DNA from: Benthicola sp964195715
Lineage (GTDB): Bacteria > Gemmatimonadota > Gemmatimonadetes > Palauibacterales > Palauibacteraceae
Direction: 5' to 3'
Assembly: GCA_964195715.1 (NCBI GenBank)
Contig: CAXMRU010000057.1
Span: forward strand, 1 to 64,000
DNA length: 64,000 bases
The first letter of the stretch is position 1; each line of letters starts with the position of its first letter. A program made the translations under genes and the position numbers. Under the pieces are notes generated by a model. That model was not told the DNA's origin. It ran no database searches and saw only the letters and a program-made list of their open reading frames with translations. Positions 34,998 to 44,099 of the stretch are shown piece after piece.

Positions 34998-36365
34998 ATG
35001 AGCGACTACAGAGCCAGCATTCTCGTCGCCGACGACCAGGCGGACGTCCTGGCGGCGCTTCGCCTGCTGTTGAAGGCAGAAGGTTACGATATCGCCACTG
35101 CGTCCTCGCCGGCAGAGGTCCTCGAGCTCCTGGATCTGGACGAGTTCGACTGCCTGCTGCTGGATCTCAACTACACGCGCGACACGACGTCCGGGCAGGA
35201 GGGGCTCGATCTGCTTCCCCGGATCCAGGCGCTCGACAGCACACTCCCCATCATCGTCATGACAGCGTGGGGAAGCATCGAGAGCACGGTAGAGGCAATG
35301 CGGCGCGGAGCCCGCGACTACATCGAGAAGCCGTGGGACAACGACCGACTGCTCGCCACGATTTCTTCACAGCTCGAGCTGGTGCAGGCGGTCCGGCGAG
35401 CGCAGTTCCTCGAGGCCGAGAACGAAATGCTCCGGGACGCAGATGTACCGGAGCTGATCGCGGATTCGCGAGCGATGCAGCCCGTGCTCCGGCTCATCGA
35501 GCGGGTCGGGCCATCGGACGCCAACGTGCTGATCACAGGCCAGCCGGGGACCGGAAAAGAAGTAGTGGCCCGCTGGCTGCACTATCGCTCGAACCGGGCG
35601 GACCGTCCCCTCGTGACAGTGAACACGGGCGGATTGTCCGAGGGCGTGTTCGAGAGCGAAATGTTCGGGCACGTGAAGGGAGCGTTCACGGACGCGAAGG
35701 CCGACCGGGTCGGTTACTTCGAGCTCGCAGGCCACGGCACACTCTTCCTGGACGAGATCGGCAACCTGCCCCTCACACAGCAGGCCAAGCTGCTGCGCGT
35801 TCTCGAGTCGGGCGAGTTCCAGCGAGTCGGTACCTCCAAGGCTCGCAAGGTGGATGTGCGCATCCTCACGGCCACCAACTCGAACCTGGAGCGCTCCGTG
35901 GCGGACGGTACGTTCCGCGAGGATCTCTACTATCGGCTGAACACCGTGGAGATCAGCCTCCCGCCGCTTCGGGAGAGACGCGAGGACATCCCGCTGCTGG
36001 CAGCCCACTTCCTGAGGGTCAGCGGCGCAAAGTACGGACGCCCCGACCTGGCGTTCTCGCCCGCAGCTATGGACGCGCTTCTCAGGCACCCGTGGCCGGG
36101 TAACATCCGAGAGCTCAGACATTCTGTCGAGCGGGCGGTCCTTCTGACCGATAACCACCATGTCGAGGTCGAACATCTGGGGCTGCGCCAGGCTGCGGAA
36201 GGATCGCTCCGGCTCGAGGCCGTTCCGCTGGATGAAGCCGAGCGAATTCTGATCCGCAAGGCACTGTCGAGGAACCGGGGAAACGTGAGCCGCGCCGCAA
36301 ACGACCTCGGCCTCAGCCGCAGCGCGCTGTACCGTCGCCTGAAGCGCCACGGCCTTCACGCCTGA
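34998..36365 (+). CDS. NtrC-family sigma-54-dependent response regulator
   Basis: A 455-residue protein with three domains. A receiver domain (about 1-125) has acidic pair D12-D13 and phospho-acceptor D56. An AAA+ domain (about 145-385) has Walker A GQPGTGKE, Walker B TLFLDEIGN and the sigma-54 contact loop as GAFTDA at 228-233, where GAFTGA is the usual form. A Fis-type HTH is at the C-terminus (RAANDLGLSRSALYRRLKRHG). It should activate RpoN promoters after phosphorylation, and one lies at the head of its own operon. ATG 34998 is used; GTG 34992 would overlap the ATPase stop. The cognate kinase follows. Confidence 0.88.
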   Translation: MSDYRASILVADDQADVLAALRLLLKAEGYDIATASSPAEVLELLDLDEFDCLLLDLNYTRDTTSGQEGLDLLPRIQALDSTLPIIVMTAWGSIESTVEAMRRGARDYIEKPWDNDRLLATISSQLELVQAVRRAQFLEAENEMLRDADVPELIADSRAMQPVLRLIERVGPSDANVLITGQPGTGKEVVARWLHYRSNRADRPLVTVNTGGLSEGVFESEMFGHVKGAFTDAKADRVGYFELAGHGTLFLDEIGNLPLTQQAKLLRVLESGEFQRVGTSKARKVDVRILTATNSNLERSVADGTFREDLYYRLNTVEISLPPLRERREDIPLLAAHFLRVSGAKYGRPDLAFSPAAMDALLRHPWPGNIRELRHSVERAVLLTDNHHVEVEHLGLRQAAEGSLRLEAVPLDEAERILIRKALSRNRGNVSRAANDLGLSRSALYRRLKRHGLHA

Positions 36366-36386
36366 GGATCTGACAGGAGGCGGCAG

Positions 36387-37730
36387 ATGAACCAGCACGG
36401 CGCCAGGCGCCGAATCCGCAAGCGACTCACCTACCAGCGAGCAATACCGCTCCTCGCCATGCTTTCTGGTTTACCTGCGGTGCTGGTGACTCTCGTTCTC
36501 GTGTGGACGGGCGACCACGCCAGCCGGACGCAGTGGACCGTCACCGTCTTCGTTCTCGGCTCCTGGATCTCCCTCCTCATTGCGATGCGCGACCGGCTCG
36601 TCAGGCCTCTCCATGCGGTCTCCAACATGCTCGAGGCACTGCGTGAGGGAGACTATTCGCTGCGTACCCGGGCACCAGCCAGGGACGACGCGCTGGGCCT
36701 CATTCTCCACGAAGTGAACGAGCTAGCCGGATCATTTCACAATCAGCGGCTGGATGCGCTCGAAGCTTCCAACCTCCTCACCAGAGTAATGACTGTCATC
36801 GACGTGGCGCTGTTCTCGTTCGACGACCAGGACCGTCTACGACTGATCAACCGGACAGGTGAGGACCTGCTCAGCCGCAAGGAAGACGAGGTGCTCGGAC
36901 ACACCGCAGAGGACCTCGGACTCAGCGAGTGCCTTCTCGGTGAGACACCCCGGGTGATGGACGTGGCCGTGGCCGAAGGTTTCGGTCGCTGGGAGCTGCG
37001 CCGACGCAGCTTCCGATGGGAAGGACGACCGCACCGGCTGGTCGTTCTCGTGGACCTGAGTCAGGTGCTGCGAGACGAGGAGCGCGTCGCCTGGCAACGC
37101 CTGATTCGCGTGCTCAGCCACGAAATCAACAACTCGCTCACTCCCATCAAATCGATCGCCACGAGCTTAAGCGCCATGCTCGAGCGTGACGGCGACCGGA
37201 CGGAGCGCGACGAGGATCTAAAGGAAGGACTACGGGTCATCTCCGGCAGGTCGGAGGCACTGGGTCGGTTCATGTCCTCGTACGCCCGACTGGCGAAACT
37301 GCCGCGGCCGCAGAAGCGAGAGATCAGCGTCCAGGAATGGGTGCAGCGGGTGGCCAGTCTCGAGTCACGGCTCGAAGTGGAGGTGATCGACAGCCAGGAC
37401 GTTCGCATCGAGGCGGACGGCGACCAGCTGGACCAGCTGCTGATCAACCTGCTCGACAACGCAGTGGACGCGTCTCTCGAAACAGGTGGAACGGTGCGCA
37501 TGGGATGGTGCGAGTCAGATGGATGCGTACAGGTGCGCGTGGAGGACGAAGGGCCCGGTCTCGCTCAGACGGCCAATCTGTTCGTGCCCTTCTTCACGAC
37601 CAAGCCCAGGGGCTCCGGCATCGGTCTCGCTCTGAGCCGCCAGATCGCGGAGGCGCACGGCGGACGGGTACGGCTGCACAATCGCAAGGATGGTCCGGGC
37701 TGCGTGGCTGAGGTGCGATTGCCCCTCTAG
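36387..37730 (+). CDS. NtrY-like membrane sensor histidine kinase
   Basis: A 447-residue kinase with two close membrane helices (about 20-68), a HAMP-like linker (LVRPLHAVSNMLEALREGDY), a PAS-type domain (about 130-225), the dimerisation/phosphoacceptor helix with H245 in HEINNSLTP, and a catalytic ATP domain with NLLDNAVDA, DEGPGL and GSGIGLALS boxes. There is almost no periplasmic loop between the helices, so it may sense within the membrane or cytoplasm, or through partners. It follows the response regulator by 21 nt and is its obvious partner. Its end overlaps the convergent M14 gene by 4 nt. Confidence 0.87.
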   Translation: MNQHGARRRIRKRLTYQRAIPLLAMLSGLPAVLVTLVLVWTGDHASRTQWTVTVFVLGSWISLLIAMRDRLVRPLHAVSNMLEALREGDYSLRTRAPARDDALGLILHEVNELAGSFHNQRLDALEASNLLTRVMTVIDVALFSFDDQDRLRLINRTGEDLLSRKEDEVLGHTAEDLGLSECLLGETPRVMDVAVAEGFGRWELRRRSFRWEGRPHRLVVLVDLSQVLRDEERVAWQRLIRVLSHEINNSLTPIKSIATSLSAMLERDGDRTERDEDLKEGLRVISGRSEALGRFMSSYARLAKLPRPQKREISVQEWVQRVASLESRLEVEVIDSQDVRIEADGDQLDQLLINLLDNAVDASLETGGTVRMGWCESDGCVQVRVEDEGPGLAQTANLFVPFFTTKPRGSGIGLALSRQIAEAHGGRVRLHNRKDGPGCVAEVRLPL

Positions 37731-40123
37731 GGCCGCGCGCGGAGGGAGTTAAACAGGAGCGGGAAGGTCGCCAGAGACTGACCGCGGTACTGGGGTCGGA
37801 TGCCAAAAAGCACCACACGACCGCGACCGATGGGAACTTCGACGATGGCCGAGGCGCTGGACAGTACAGATACCCCGTGTACCCAGCCGCTTAGCACTCT
37901 CGGCCGTGCTCCATACGTCGCTATTGAAACGGCTGCACTCCCGGCGGGAAGGTCGAACGCGCCTCCGCCTTCGATCCACGCGGCCGGCTGCGGTGGCATG
38001 CCTCGCCCGACCGTCGTAGCCGTGTCTACGTGCAACTGCACTTGCGCACCCGGAGCCAAGAATACGTCTCCAGCCTGACCCCGAAGCCGATCTGTCACCG
38101 GAAGTCCGAGCCTTTCGATGACCCAGCCCGATGAGGCCCCGAGCGCTACGAGAGTTCCACCTTCCTCCACGAACGTTCTCAGCTCCTGCGCGCCGACCGC
38201 GCCGAGTCCACCCGTGTACTGGACCGGCATCGACCCTGTGGCCCAGCCTTCGTCCAGCACGGTCTCCGCGATCGACGGCAGCACGATGCTCGTGAACCTG
38301 TGGGCCAGGCCACCTTGCCTCACCTGTTGATCGTGCACCGTGGCATACGGAATCTCGTGGCGATCGAACAGCCAGCGAGTCCAGCCTTCGTCCGCTACCG
38401 GGACCCACGGCTGGTACAGGCCGACCAACAGTCCTGCCTCGCCTGACACGCCCGGCGCGCGCGGAGGAGACAGCACTGGTGGTCGGTCCATGCGGACCAT
38501 CTCACCGGCCGGCATGCCGCGCACCGCCTCGGCCTCAACGCCCAGAAGGAGCGGAAGGTTGTGCGCCGTGACATCGTACGGTTCTCTGGCGGGCCCACGA
38601 CTTCCGTCTGGAACGCCGGGGTACGCCTGGGGGGCCAGCAGCACCTGGGCGAACGCGGCATACGGCTGGCGCATGTCAACGACCAGACTACCCGGCCGGA
38701 ACGTCGACGTCCCGACACGCAATTCGCCGGTCGCCACCTGGATCTCCACCTGGCCCAACAGCAGAATCCGGGCGAGCTCGGCCATAGAGGCCTCGTTGTC
38801 CCGTCCTCCGGGAATCACCCATGCCCGGGGCCATTCAGGCCATCCGGCCACTGCCCGCTCTCCGACTGTCACGAAGTTGTCGAGCCACGCCTCCCGGGAA
38901 CCGGCGGCGCTCTTCAACAGCGCCAACGCTCCCGATTCCATGTAATCCAGGATGTCCGCCAGGTCCCACCGCCCGCCGGGCCACGGAACGGGCTGGTTCC
39001 ACGCCGGATACGCCGGCCAGCCTCCGTCAGTCGCGCGAAGCTCCTCGGGCAGGATGTCGACCGGCGTGGCCATGCGTGCGCTGGCCGTCTCGCTCAAGAG
39101 GCGGACCGCAGCATGGTAGTGGGCGTAGGCTCGGGCAGGGCCCCACGCGTCGTAGCTGGCGTTCACCACGACGCCCATCTTTCCCTGCTTAAGCAGCTCC
39201 CACGCGATGGCCGTGCCGAGGGCGTTCGCTGCCGCCGTAAGCAGCGGATCTACGTTCGGCTCGATCGGATCGAGCCAGGGCGGGACGAAGTAACGGCTCC
39301 CCGTCGGGTCCTGCTGGTGGATGTCGTGCACGATCTGCGGATGCCACTCGTTGTATACGCGCTCCACCACGCTGCGTGTCTCCACCTGTGTGAAGGCGTT
39401 CCAGTCACGGTTGTTGTCGTGGCCCGCGTAGTGGTGGTAGAGGAACGGGGGAGGGGACCCCTCCCACGGCATGCTCACTGACGCCCGATACCAATCTGCC
39501 ACCATGTCCACGCCGTCGGGGTTCAAGGACGGCACGATGAGCACCACGCACTCCCGAAGCACTTTCAGCATCGTCGGATCGGTAGCCGAGGCCAACCGAT
39601 ACGCAAGCTCCAGCACCGCCAGAGGCCCTCCAACCTCGGTCGGGTGGATCCCTGTTGTGATCAGGACGACGAGGCGCCCGTTACGAATCAACTCCGCGCG
39701 TTCAGCGGGATCGGCGATCCGGCGTGGATCCGCGAGCCGCGCCTGCACGGCCCTGATCTCTGCGAGGCTCGCCTGGTTCGCGGGGTCCGTGATCGTCGCC
39801 AGCACCATCGGGCGATCCAGGGTGCTCCGACCGATCGTATCCAGGCGAACCCGATCGCTCTGGCGAGCCAGCGCTTCCAGGTAGCTCGTGGCCTGGTCCC
39901 AGTCCACGACGTGGTAGTCCTCGCCGGGCCGAAAACCGAGGTGCGCCTCGGGAGGATCCGGTGGCAGGCGCAACTCGCTCTCGCCGTCCGGCTCCTGCGC
40001 TGGCAGTGGTCCGACGACAGCCAGGACGACGAGGAACGGAACAACCACGCGTGGCCACCGGCACGGACGGTTTCGCGGCCGGACTGCGCCGGCGACCGGC
40101 TCAGGAGACCAGTGCCGGAACAT
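37727..40123 (-). CDS. Secreted M14 family zinc carboxypeptidase-like protein
   Basis: A 798-residue protein with a signal peptide (hydrophobic core about 24-42, cleavage near LPAQ). The M14 domain spans about residues 65-380. H160-x-x-E163 in GIHPTE is the zinc pair, NPDGVDM and HDNNRDWN provide substrate contacts, and HDIHQ supplies the third zinc histidine. The C-terminal 400 residues contain a glutamine-amidotransferase-like (class I fold) portion. It would act on peptides in the periplasm or outside. ATG 40123 overlaps the upstream HAD gene by 23 nt; in-frame codons further upstream lie entirely within that gene. Confidence 0.82.
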   Translation of the reverse strand: MFRHWSPEPVAGAVRPRNRPCRWPRVVVPFLVVLAVVGPLPAQEPDGESELRLPPDPPEAHLGFRPGEDYHVVDWDQATSYLEALARQSDRVRLDTIGRSTLDRPMVLATITDPANQASLAEIRAVQARLADPRRIADPAERAELIRNGRLVVLITTGIHPTEVGGPLAVLELAYRLASATDPTMLKVLRECVVLIVPSLNPDGVDMVADWYRASVSMPWEGSPPPFLYHHYAGHDNNRDWNAFTQVETRSVVERVYNEWHPQIVHDIHQQDPTGSRYFVPPWLDPIEPNVDPLLTAAANALGTAIAWELLKQGKMGVVVNASYDAWGPARAYAHYHAAVRLLSETASARMATPVDILPEELRATDGGWPAYPAWNQPVPWPGGRWDLADILDYMESGALALLKSAAGSREAWLDNFVTVGERAVAGWPEWPRAWVIPGGRDNEASMAELARILLLGQVEIQVATGELRVGTSTFRPGSLVVDMRQPYAAFAQVLLAPQAYPGVPDGSRGPAREPYDVTAHNLPLLLGVEAEAVRGMPAGEMVRMDRPPVLSPPRAPGVSGEAGLLVGLYQPWVPVADEGWTRWLFDRHEIPYATVHDQQVRQGGLAHRFTSIVLPSIAETVLDEGWATGSMPVQYTGGLGAVGAQELRTFVEEGGTLVALGASSGWVIERLGLPVTDRLRGQAGDVFLAPGAQVQLHVDTATTVGRGMPPQPAAWIEGGGAFDLPAGSAAVSIATYGARPRVLSGWVHGVSVLSSASAIVEVPIGRGRVVLFGIRPQYRGQSLATFPLLFNSLRARP

Positions 40124-40874
40124 CGGCGAGCGAAGTGACGATGTAGTCCGGGCGCTCGGCAGGCATCGCTTCCTCAAGAAGGGCCGGGTCGAACTTCCCT
40201 GTCCGAACCTGGATCGTGGTCAATCCCGCGGCCCTGCCACCCTGCACGTCTGTCTCGAAGTCGTCACCCACGACGGCGAGGCTCTCCCTCCGTATGCCGA
40301 GAAGAGAGGAAGCCGCGGCGAAGAAAGCGGCCGACGGCTTGCCAACAAGGGTGGCCTGCTGGCGACTGGCGTACTCGAGCGCCGCCACGAACGGGCCAGC
40401 GTCCAGCGTCGGCCCGTCGTCCGTGAGCCAGAACCGGTTACGATGGATCGCCACCAGACGGGCACCGGAGCGCAGGCTCTTGAAGCCCTCGTTGAGCCGC
40501 TGGAAAGTGAACCCGCTACCCAGGTCACCGACGAGAACCGCGTCCGGCCTGTCCTCGGTGATCTCGAAATCGGCAAAATCCGCACGAGTCGACTCGGATA
40601 CCAACAGGTGCACCCGCCGCACACCCTCATCCCTCAGCCAGCGGGCGGCCGCCACCGGCGCACTGAAGATCTCCTTTTCCTCCACTACGAGGCCCAGGGA
40701 GCCGAGATACGCGATGATGTCTGACCGGCACATCCTGCTCGTGTTGGTCGTAAACACGAACGGAATTGCGGAAGCCCGCAACCGATCGATCGCGGCGACG
40801 GAGCCGGAGATGAGCTCGCAGGCCAGATAGACCGTCCCATCCAGGTCTATCAGCAGACCCTCGATCGACCTCAT
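40101..40874 (-). CDS. HAD-superfamily IIA phosphatase (NagD/LHPP-like)
   Basis: A 257-residue protein with all four HAD motifs: DLDGTV (nucleophile and acid), TNTS, the lysine in LVGKPS, and GDDFETD. The C2a cap domain lies between motifs II and III. NagD and LHPP relatives dephosphorylate nucleotides, sugars or phosphohistidine/phospholysine; the length is closest to LHPP. The substrate is not predictable. It is the first gene of a two-gene minus-strand unit with the M14 peptidase and diverges from the DUF1015 gene across a 166-bp spacer. Confidence 0.85.
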   Translation of the reverse strand: MRSIEGLLIDLDGTVYLACELISGSVAAIDRLRASAIPFVFTTNTSRMCRSDIIAYLGSLGLVVEEKEIFSAPVAAARWLRDEGVRRVHLLVSESTRADFADFEITEDRPDAVLVGDLGSGFTFQRLNEGFKSLRSGARLVAIHRNRFWLTDDGPTLDAGPFVAALEYASRQQATLVGKPSAAFFAAASSLLGIRRESLAVVGDDFETDVQGGRAAGLTTIQVRTGKFDPALLEEAMPAERPDYIVTSLADVPALVS

Positions 40875-41040
40875 CCCTCAGACCTCCGCGTCATTCTTCG
40901 CGTCCCCGGCAGATTGCCGACGATGCCCGGGTTGCCGACGGCTTGCCTCCCCGGCGGCTCTTGCTGCGCGGCGACGGTCGCGCGATGCTTCCACTATAAG
41001 CTAGACGCTCTGACAAGCCCATGAAACCCGGACGGAAACC

Positions 41041-42288
41041 GTGCCCGAACTGACTCCGTTTCCCGCCCTTCGCTTCACCGACTCCGCCGGTGACATCTCG
41101 TCTCTTCTCGCGCCGCCCTACGACGTCATCGACGACGTCGAGGCTGAGGCCCTGCGGCACCGAAGCGAGCATAATTGTGTACGCCTGATACTGCCCGAAG
41201 GCTCTCCGGGCGAGCGGTACGAAGCCGCCGCGCAGACCCTGCGCGCGTGGATTTCGGACCGTACCCTGGCCATCGACCCGAACCCCTCGGTATACGTGTA
41301 CAGGCAGGTTTTCACTTCCGACGGACAGAAACTCGACCGAATGGCCCTGTTCGCCTCCCTGCGCCTTACGCCGTATGAGGATGGCGAGGTCCTTCCGCAC
41401 GAGCGAACACATGCCGGTCCGAAGAAGGACCGTCTCGCCCTCACGCTCGCTACCCGTACCCAACTCTCGCCAGTCTTCATGATCGCCCGGGATCGGGACG
41501 AGGAGTTTCTCTTTCTCGAGCGCGACGTTGTGGCCAGCCCCCCGGATGTCCGGGCCGTTACGCCCGATGGTACCCGGCACGAACTGTGGGTCGTAGGAGG
41601 TGAGCGAAGCAGGAAGCTCTGCGCAGCAGCCGGCTCACACCCACTGCTCATCGCGGACGGTCACCACCGCTACGAAACTGCGCTAGCCGTCGCAGAAACG
41701 CTTGGTGATGACGTAAAGGGGGCATATTTACTGACTTGTGTAGTAAGCCAACAGGACCCAGGGCTCATCGTACAGCCCACCCACAGGGTCCTCTCCCGGC
41801 AACCGGAAGCTGTGGGGGAGGAATTCGACTGGGTGGCCCGGCTCGCGGAGACCTTCGACCTGGAGGACCTGGGTCACATGGACCCGCTCGAGGCCCAGGC
41901 ACGGGCGGCATCAGCAGATGGAGGTTCATTCGTTCTCCTCCCGAGCGGCGCAGACCATGCCTGGTTCGCGACGCCGTGCCAGGCGACGCTCGAATCGGCT
42001 GGATTTCAGGCAGAACGTGGCAGAATCGCGGCCGTGGTCTTCGATGAGCTCGTCCTCGGGGCTCTCTATGGGCTGAGCGCAGACGAAGCCTCGCACTCCG
42101 GCGTGCTGTCGTACGCTCGTGAACCGGTAGCAGCGGCAGCGCGGGCCGCCACAGGATGCGCGTTCATCCTGCCACCCGTGTCACTCGAGGATGTCTGGGA
42201 TACAACCACGCGAGGCGGCCGGCTTCCCCCGAAATCGACGTACTTCGAGCCTAAGATGCCGTCCGGTCTTCTGTTTCGGCCTCTCTGA
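41041..42288 (+). CDS. DUF1015 family protein
   Basis: A 415-residue protein of the widely conserved DUF1015 family. Typical motifs are the N-terminal LLAPPYDV, a VYVYRQ segment, the highly conserved ADGHHRYETAL around the middle, and the Lys-Met-Pro-rich end. The biochemical function of the family is not established. GTG 41041 is the first codon and has GGACGGA upstream. A start further downstream would remove the conserved PPYDV motif. It is transcribed with the MqnD-like gene that follows after 76 nt. Confidence 0.82.
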   Translation: MPELTPFPALRFTDSAGDISSLLAPPYDVIDDVEAEALRHRSEHNCVRLILPEGSPGERYEAAAQTLRAWISDRTLAIDPNPSVYVYRQVFTSDGQKLDRMALFASLRLTPYEDGEVLPHERTHAGPKKDRLALTLATRTQLSPVFMIARDRDEEFLFLERDVVASPPDVRAVTPDGTRHELWVVGGERSRKLCAAAGSHPLLIADGHHRYETALAVAETLGDDVKGAYLLTCVVSQQDPGLIVQPTHRVLSRQPEAVGEEFDWVARLAETFDLEDLGHMDPLEAQARAASADGGSFVLLPSGADHAWFATPCQATLESAGFQAERGRIAAVVFDELVLGALYGLSADEASHSGVLSYAREPVAAAARAATGCAFILPPVSLEDVWDTTTRGGRLPPKSTYFEPKMPSGLLFRPL

Positions 42289-42364
42289 CGAAGTATCACT
42301 TCAAGCGAGAGACCTGCGGATGCCTGTTTGCAGCCACCGGCCTCTCGGGATAGCTTCGGGCGCC

Positions 42365-43288
42365 ATGCATACTACAGAGTCGAGCCCGGACGAGCGCCGG
42401 GTCGTCCATGTCGCGCACAGCCCGGACTCCGACGATGCCTTCATGTTTTACGGACTGGCATCGGGAGCCGTCGAGACAGGCGAGCTGAGCTTCGAACACG
42501 AGCTGGAAGGGATCCAGGAGCTCAACGAGCGGGCCATGCGAGGCGAGCTGGAAGTGACAGCGGTGTCGATACATGCATACGCCTACCTGACTGATCGCTA
42601 CGTACTCCTTCCGCACGGGGCGAGCATGGGCGAGGGGTATGGTCCATGCCTGGTCGGTCGGGAGCCGATGGACAGGGAGGCGATCGCGTCGTCCACGGTT
42701 GCGGTGCCGGGCGAACTCACGTCGGCCTACCTGGCTCTCAAGCTATGGGAACCGCGGGTCCGGACCGTGGTGATGCCTTTTGACGCCATTCTCGAGGCGG
42801 TTCGGGACGGAACCGTCGAGTTGGGACTCATCATCCACGAGGGTCAGCTCACCTACGCGGACGAGAAGCTCGTCCTTCTGGAAGACCTGGGCCGATGGTG
42901 GAAGGAGGACACAGGCCTTCCTCTCCCCCTCGGCGGTAACGTGATCCGGCGTGACCTGGGTCCGGAGCTGATTCCTCGGATCTCCGATTACCTGCGCAGA
43001 AGCATCGCGTTCGCCCTCGACCACAGGGAGCAGGCGATGGACTACGCCATGGGCTTCGCGAGAGGTCTGGATCGGCAGACCGCGGATGATTTCGTGAGCA
43101 TGTATGTGAACAGCCGAACCCTCGACTACGGTGCGGATGGCAGAGAAGCGGTGCGCCTGTTTCTGGCACGGGGGGTCGAGGCCGGGCTCGTACCTGGGCC
43201 CGTCGCAGTCGAGTTCGTGGACCAGGATGTCGCTGGAGAGAATGCGGCGCCAGGTCAGGTACCCGGTTCTCAGGTCACGCTCACGTAG
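42365..43288 (+). CDS. MqnA/MqnD-family protein, candidate menaquinone (futalosine) enzyme
   Basis: A 307-residue periplasmic-binding-protein fold enzyme without a signal peptide, starting near HSPDSDDAFMFYGL, which resembles the MqnD N-terminus. MqnD forms 1,4-dihydroxy-6-naphthoate in the futalosine route to menaquinone, and MqnA makes the first dedicated intermediate. The fit here is to the MqnA/MqnD/SBP superfamily as a whole. No other mqn genes lie nearby, so a menaquinone role is plausible but not confirmed. ATG 42365 is chosen; codons further upstream lie in the spacer. It ends overlapping the convergent PIN-domain gene by 19 nt. Confidence 0.7.
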   Translation: MHTTESSPDERRVVHVAHSPDSDDAFMFYGLASGAVETGELSFEHELEGIQELNERAMRGELEVTAVSIHAYAYLTDRYVLLPHGASMGEGYGPCLVGREPMDREAIASSTVAVPGELTSAYLALKLWEPRVRTVVMPFDAILEAVRDGTVELGLIIHEGQLTYADEKLVLLEDLGRWWKEDTGLPLPLGGNVIRRDLGPELIPRISDYLRRSIAFALDHREQAMDYAMGFARGLDRQTADDFVSMYVNSRTLDYGADGREAVRLFLARGVEAGLVPGPVAVEFVDQDVAGENAAPGQVPGSQVTLT

Positions 43289-43734
43289 GCGTCGAGCTGT
43301 TCGATCCCGAGCCCCGCGATACGCCGGAGAGCCGATCGTCGGGTGACGAAGAGTTCCGAGTTCCCGGCGAGGCCCGTGGCTATGTGAATCGCGCGGGTCA
43401 GGCTTCCACCGACCTGCGCCTTCACCTGGGCCGCTTGCCCCGCGATCGTCGCGGACAGCGCCACGACCTCGAGTCCTGGTAGCGCCGACAGCAGCATCTC
43501 GACCCGCACCGCCGTCGAATCGTGCCCCGATCGATAGGGCTCCGCCAGAAGCTGATACACGCTGATGGCCGACGTTCGCGCTTCGAACTCTCCATCGCGT
43601 ACGCCGCCGAGAACCACCCGGGTGAGAGGCACGTACCTGGGATCAGCAGCCAGATGCAGTGCCAGCACGGCCGCATCAATGTACACGACTCCTGCGTCCC
43701 CCAGGGCCTTGCGAAGACCAGCGGTGTCACTCAC
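43270..43734 (-). CDS. PIN-domain (VapC-like) protein, catalytic acids partly lost
   Basis: A 154-residue PIN fold. The first acidic residue is present (YIDAAVLAL), and the region after it contains a candidate second acid (LLAEPYRS). The helix that normally reads PDAIHIATA here reads TRAIHIATG, so the third catalytic Asp is an Arg. The later TND motif reads TRR. It may therefore be inactive as an RNase or use other residues. GTG 43734 overlaps the stop of the AbrB-type gene by 8 nt, the usual antitoxin-toxin layout. A longer frame upstream belongs to that gene read out of frame. Confidence 0.72.
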   Translation of the reverse strand: MSDTAGLRKALGDAGVVYIDAAVLALHLAADPRYVPLTRVVLGGVRDGEFEARTSAISVYQLLAEPYRSGHDSTAVRVEMLLSALPGLEVVALSATIAGQAAQVKAQVGGSLTRAIHIATGLAGNSELFVTRRSALRRIAGLGIEQLDAYVSVT

Positions 43735-43954
43735 CGCGCACCTCCGGCCATAGTTCGCCTGCCGTACCGGCCGAGGCAGCGAGGATTCCCTCCAGCTCGA
43801 CGACCACGTCGCGAGGCTCTCTGCGCATTTCGATGACTCCGTCACCTGTGACGGTAACGAGAAGACGGTCTCCCGGCCTGAGACCCAGCGCCGCTCGAGC
43901 TTCGCGTGGCACGACGATCTGGTGTTTGCTGCTCATTTTCACGGATGAGGACAT
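43727..43954 (-). CDS. AbrB/SpoVT-type antitoxin
   Basis: A 75-residue swapped-hairpin DNA-binding protein with the typical SSKHQIVVPREARAALGLRPGD core. The C-terminal 30 residues would bind the PIN partner. ATG 43954 has a GGAGGCGGAG ribosome-binding site directly upstream. The pair probably autoregulates through the spacer on its right (43955-44099), where I found no obvious operator by eye. Confidence 0.8.
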   Translation of the reverse strand: MSSSVKMSSKHQIVVPREARAALGLRPGDRLLVTVTGDGVIEMRREPRDVVVELEGILAASAGTAGELWPEVRGE

Positions 43955-44099
43955 ATCTCCGCCTCCGCTCGGGGGTCCTTTACGGAACAACTTTACGGCG
44001 GCACCGTCCCGGCGCGAAAGGGCTCGAGCGCTGACAGATTACATGAAAACCCTGGATGGCGGCGCAGGGACGCGCATCAACCAGCGACCCTCAAGGAGA

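Noticed and set aside
40875..41040. Promoter with TATAAG/TATAGT in the HAD-DUF1015 spacer
   Set aside because: A -10-like word exists on both strands near 40993, but no -35 hexamer lies at 16-18 bp on either strand.
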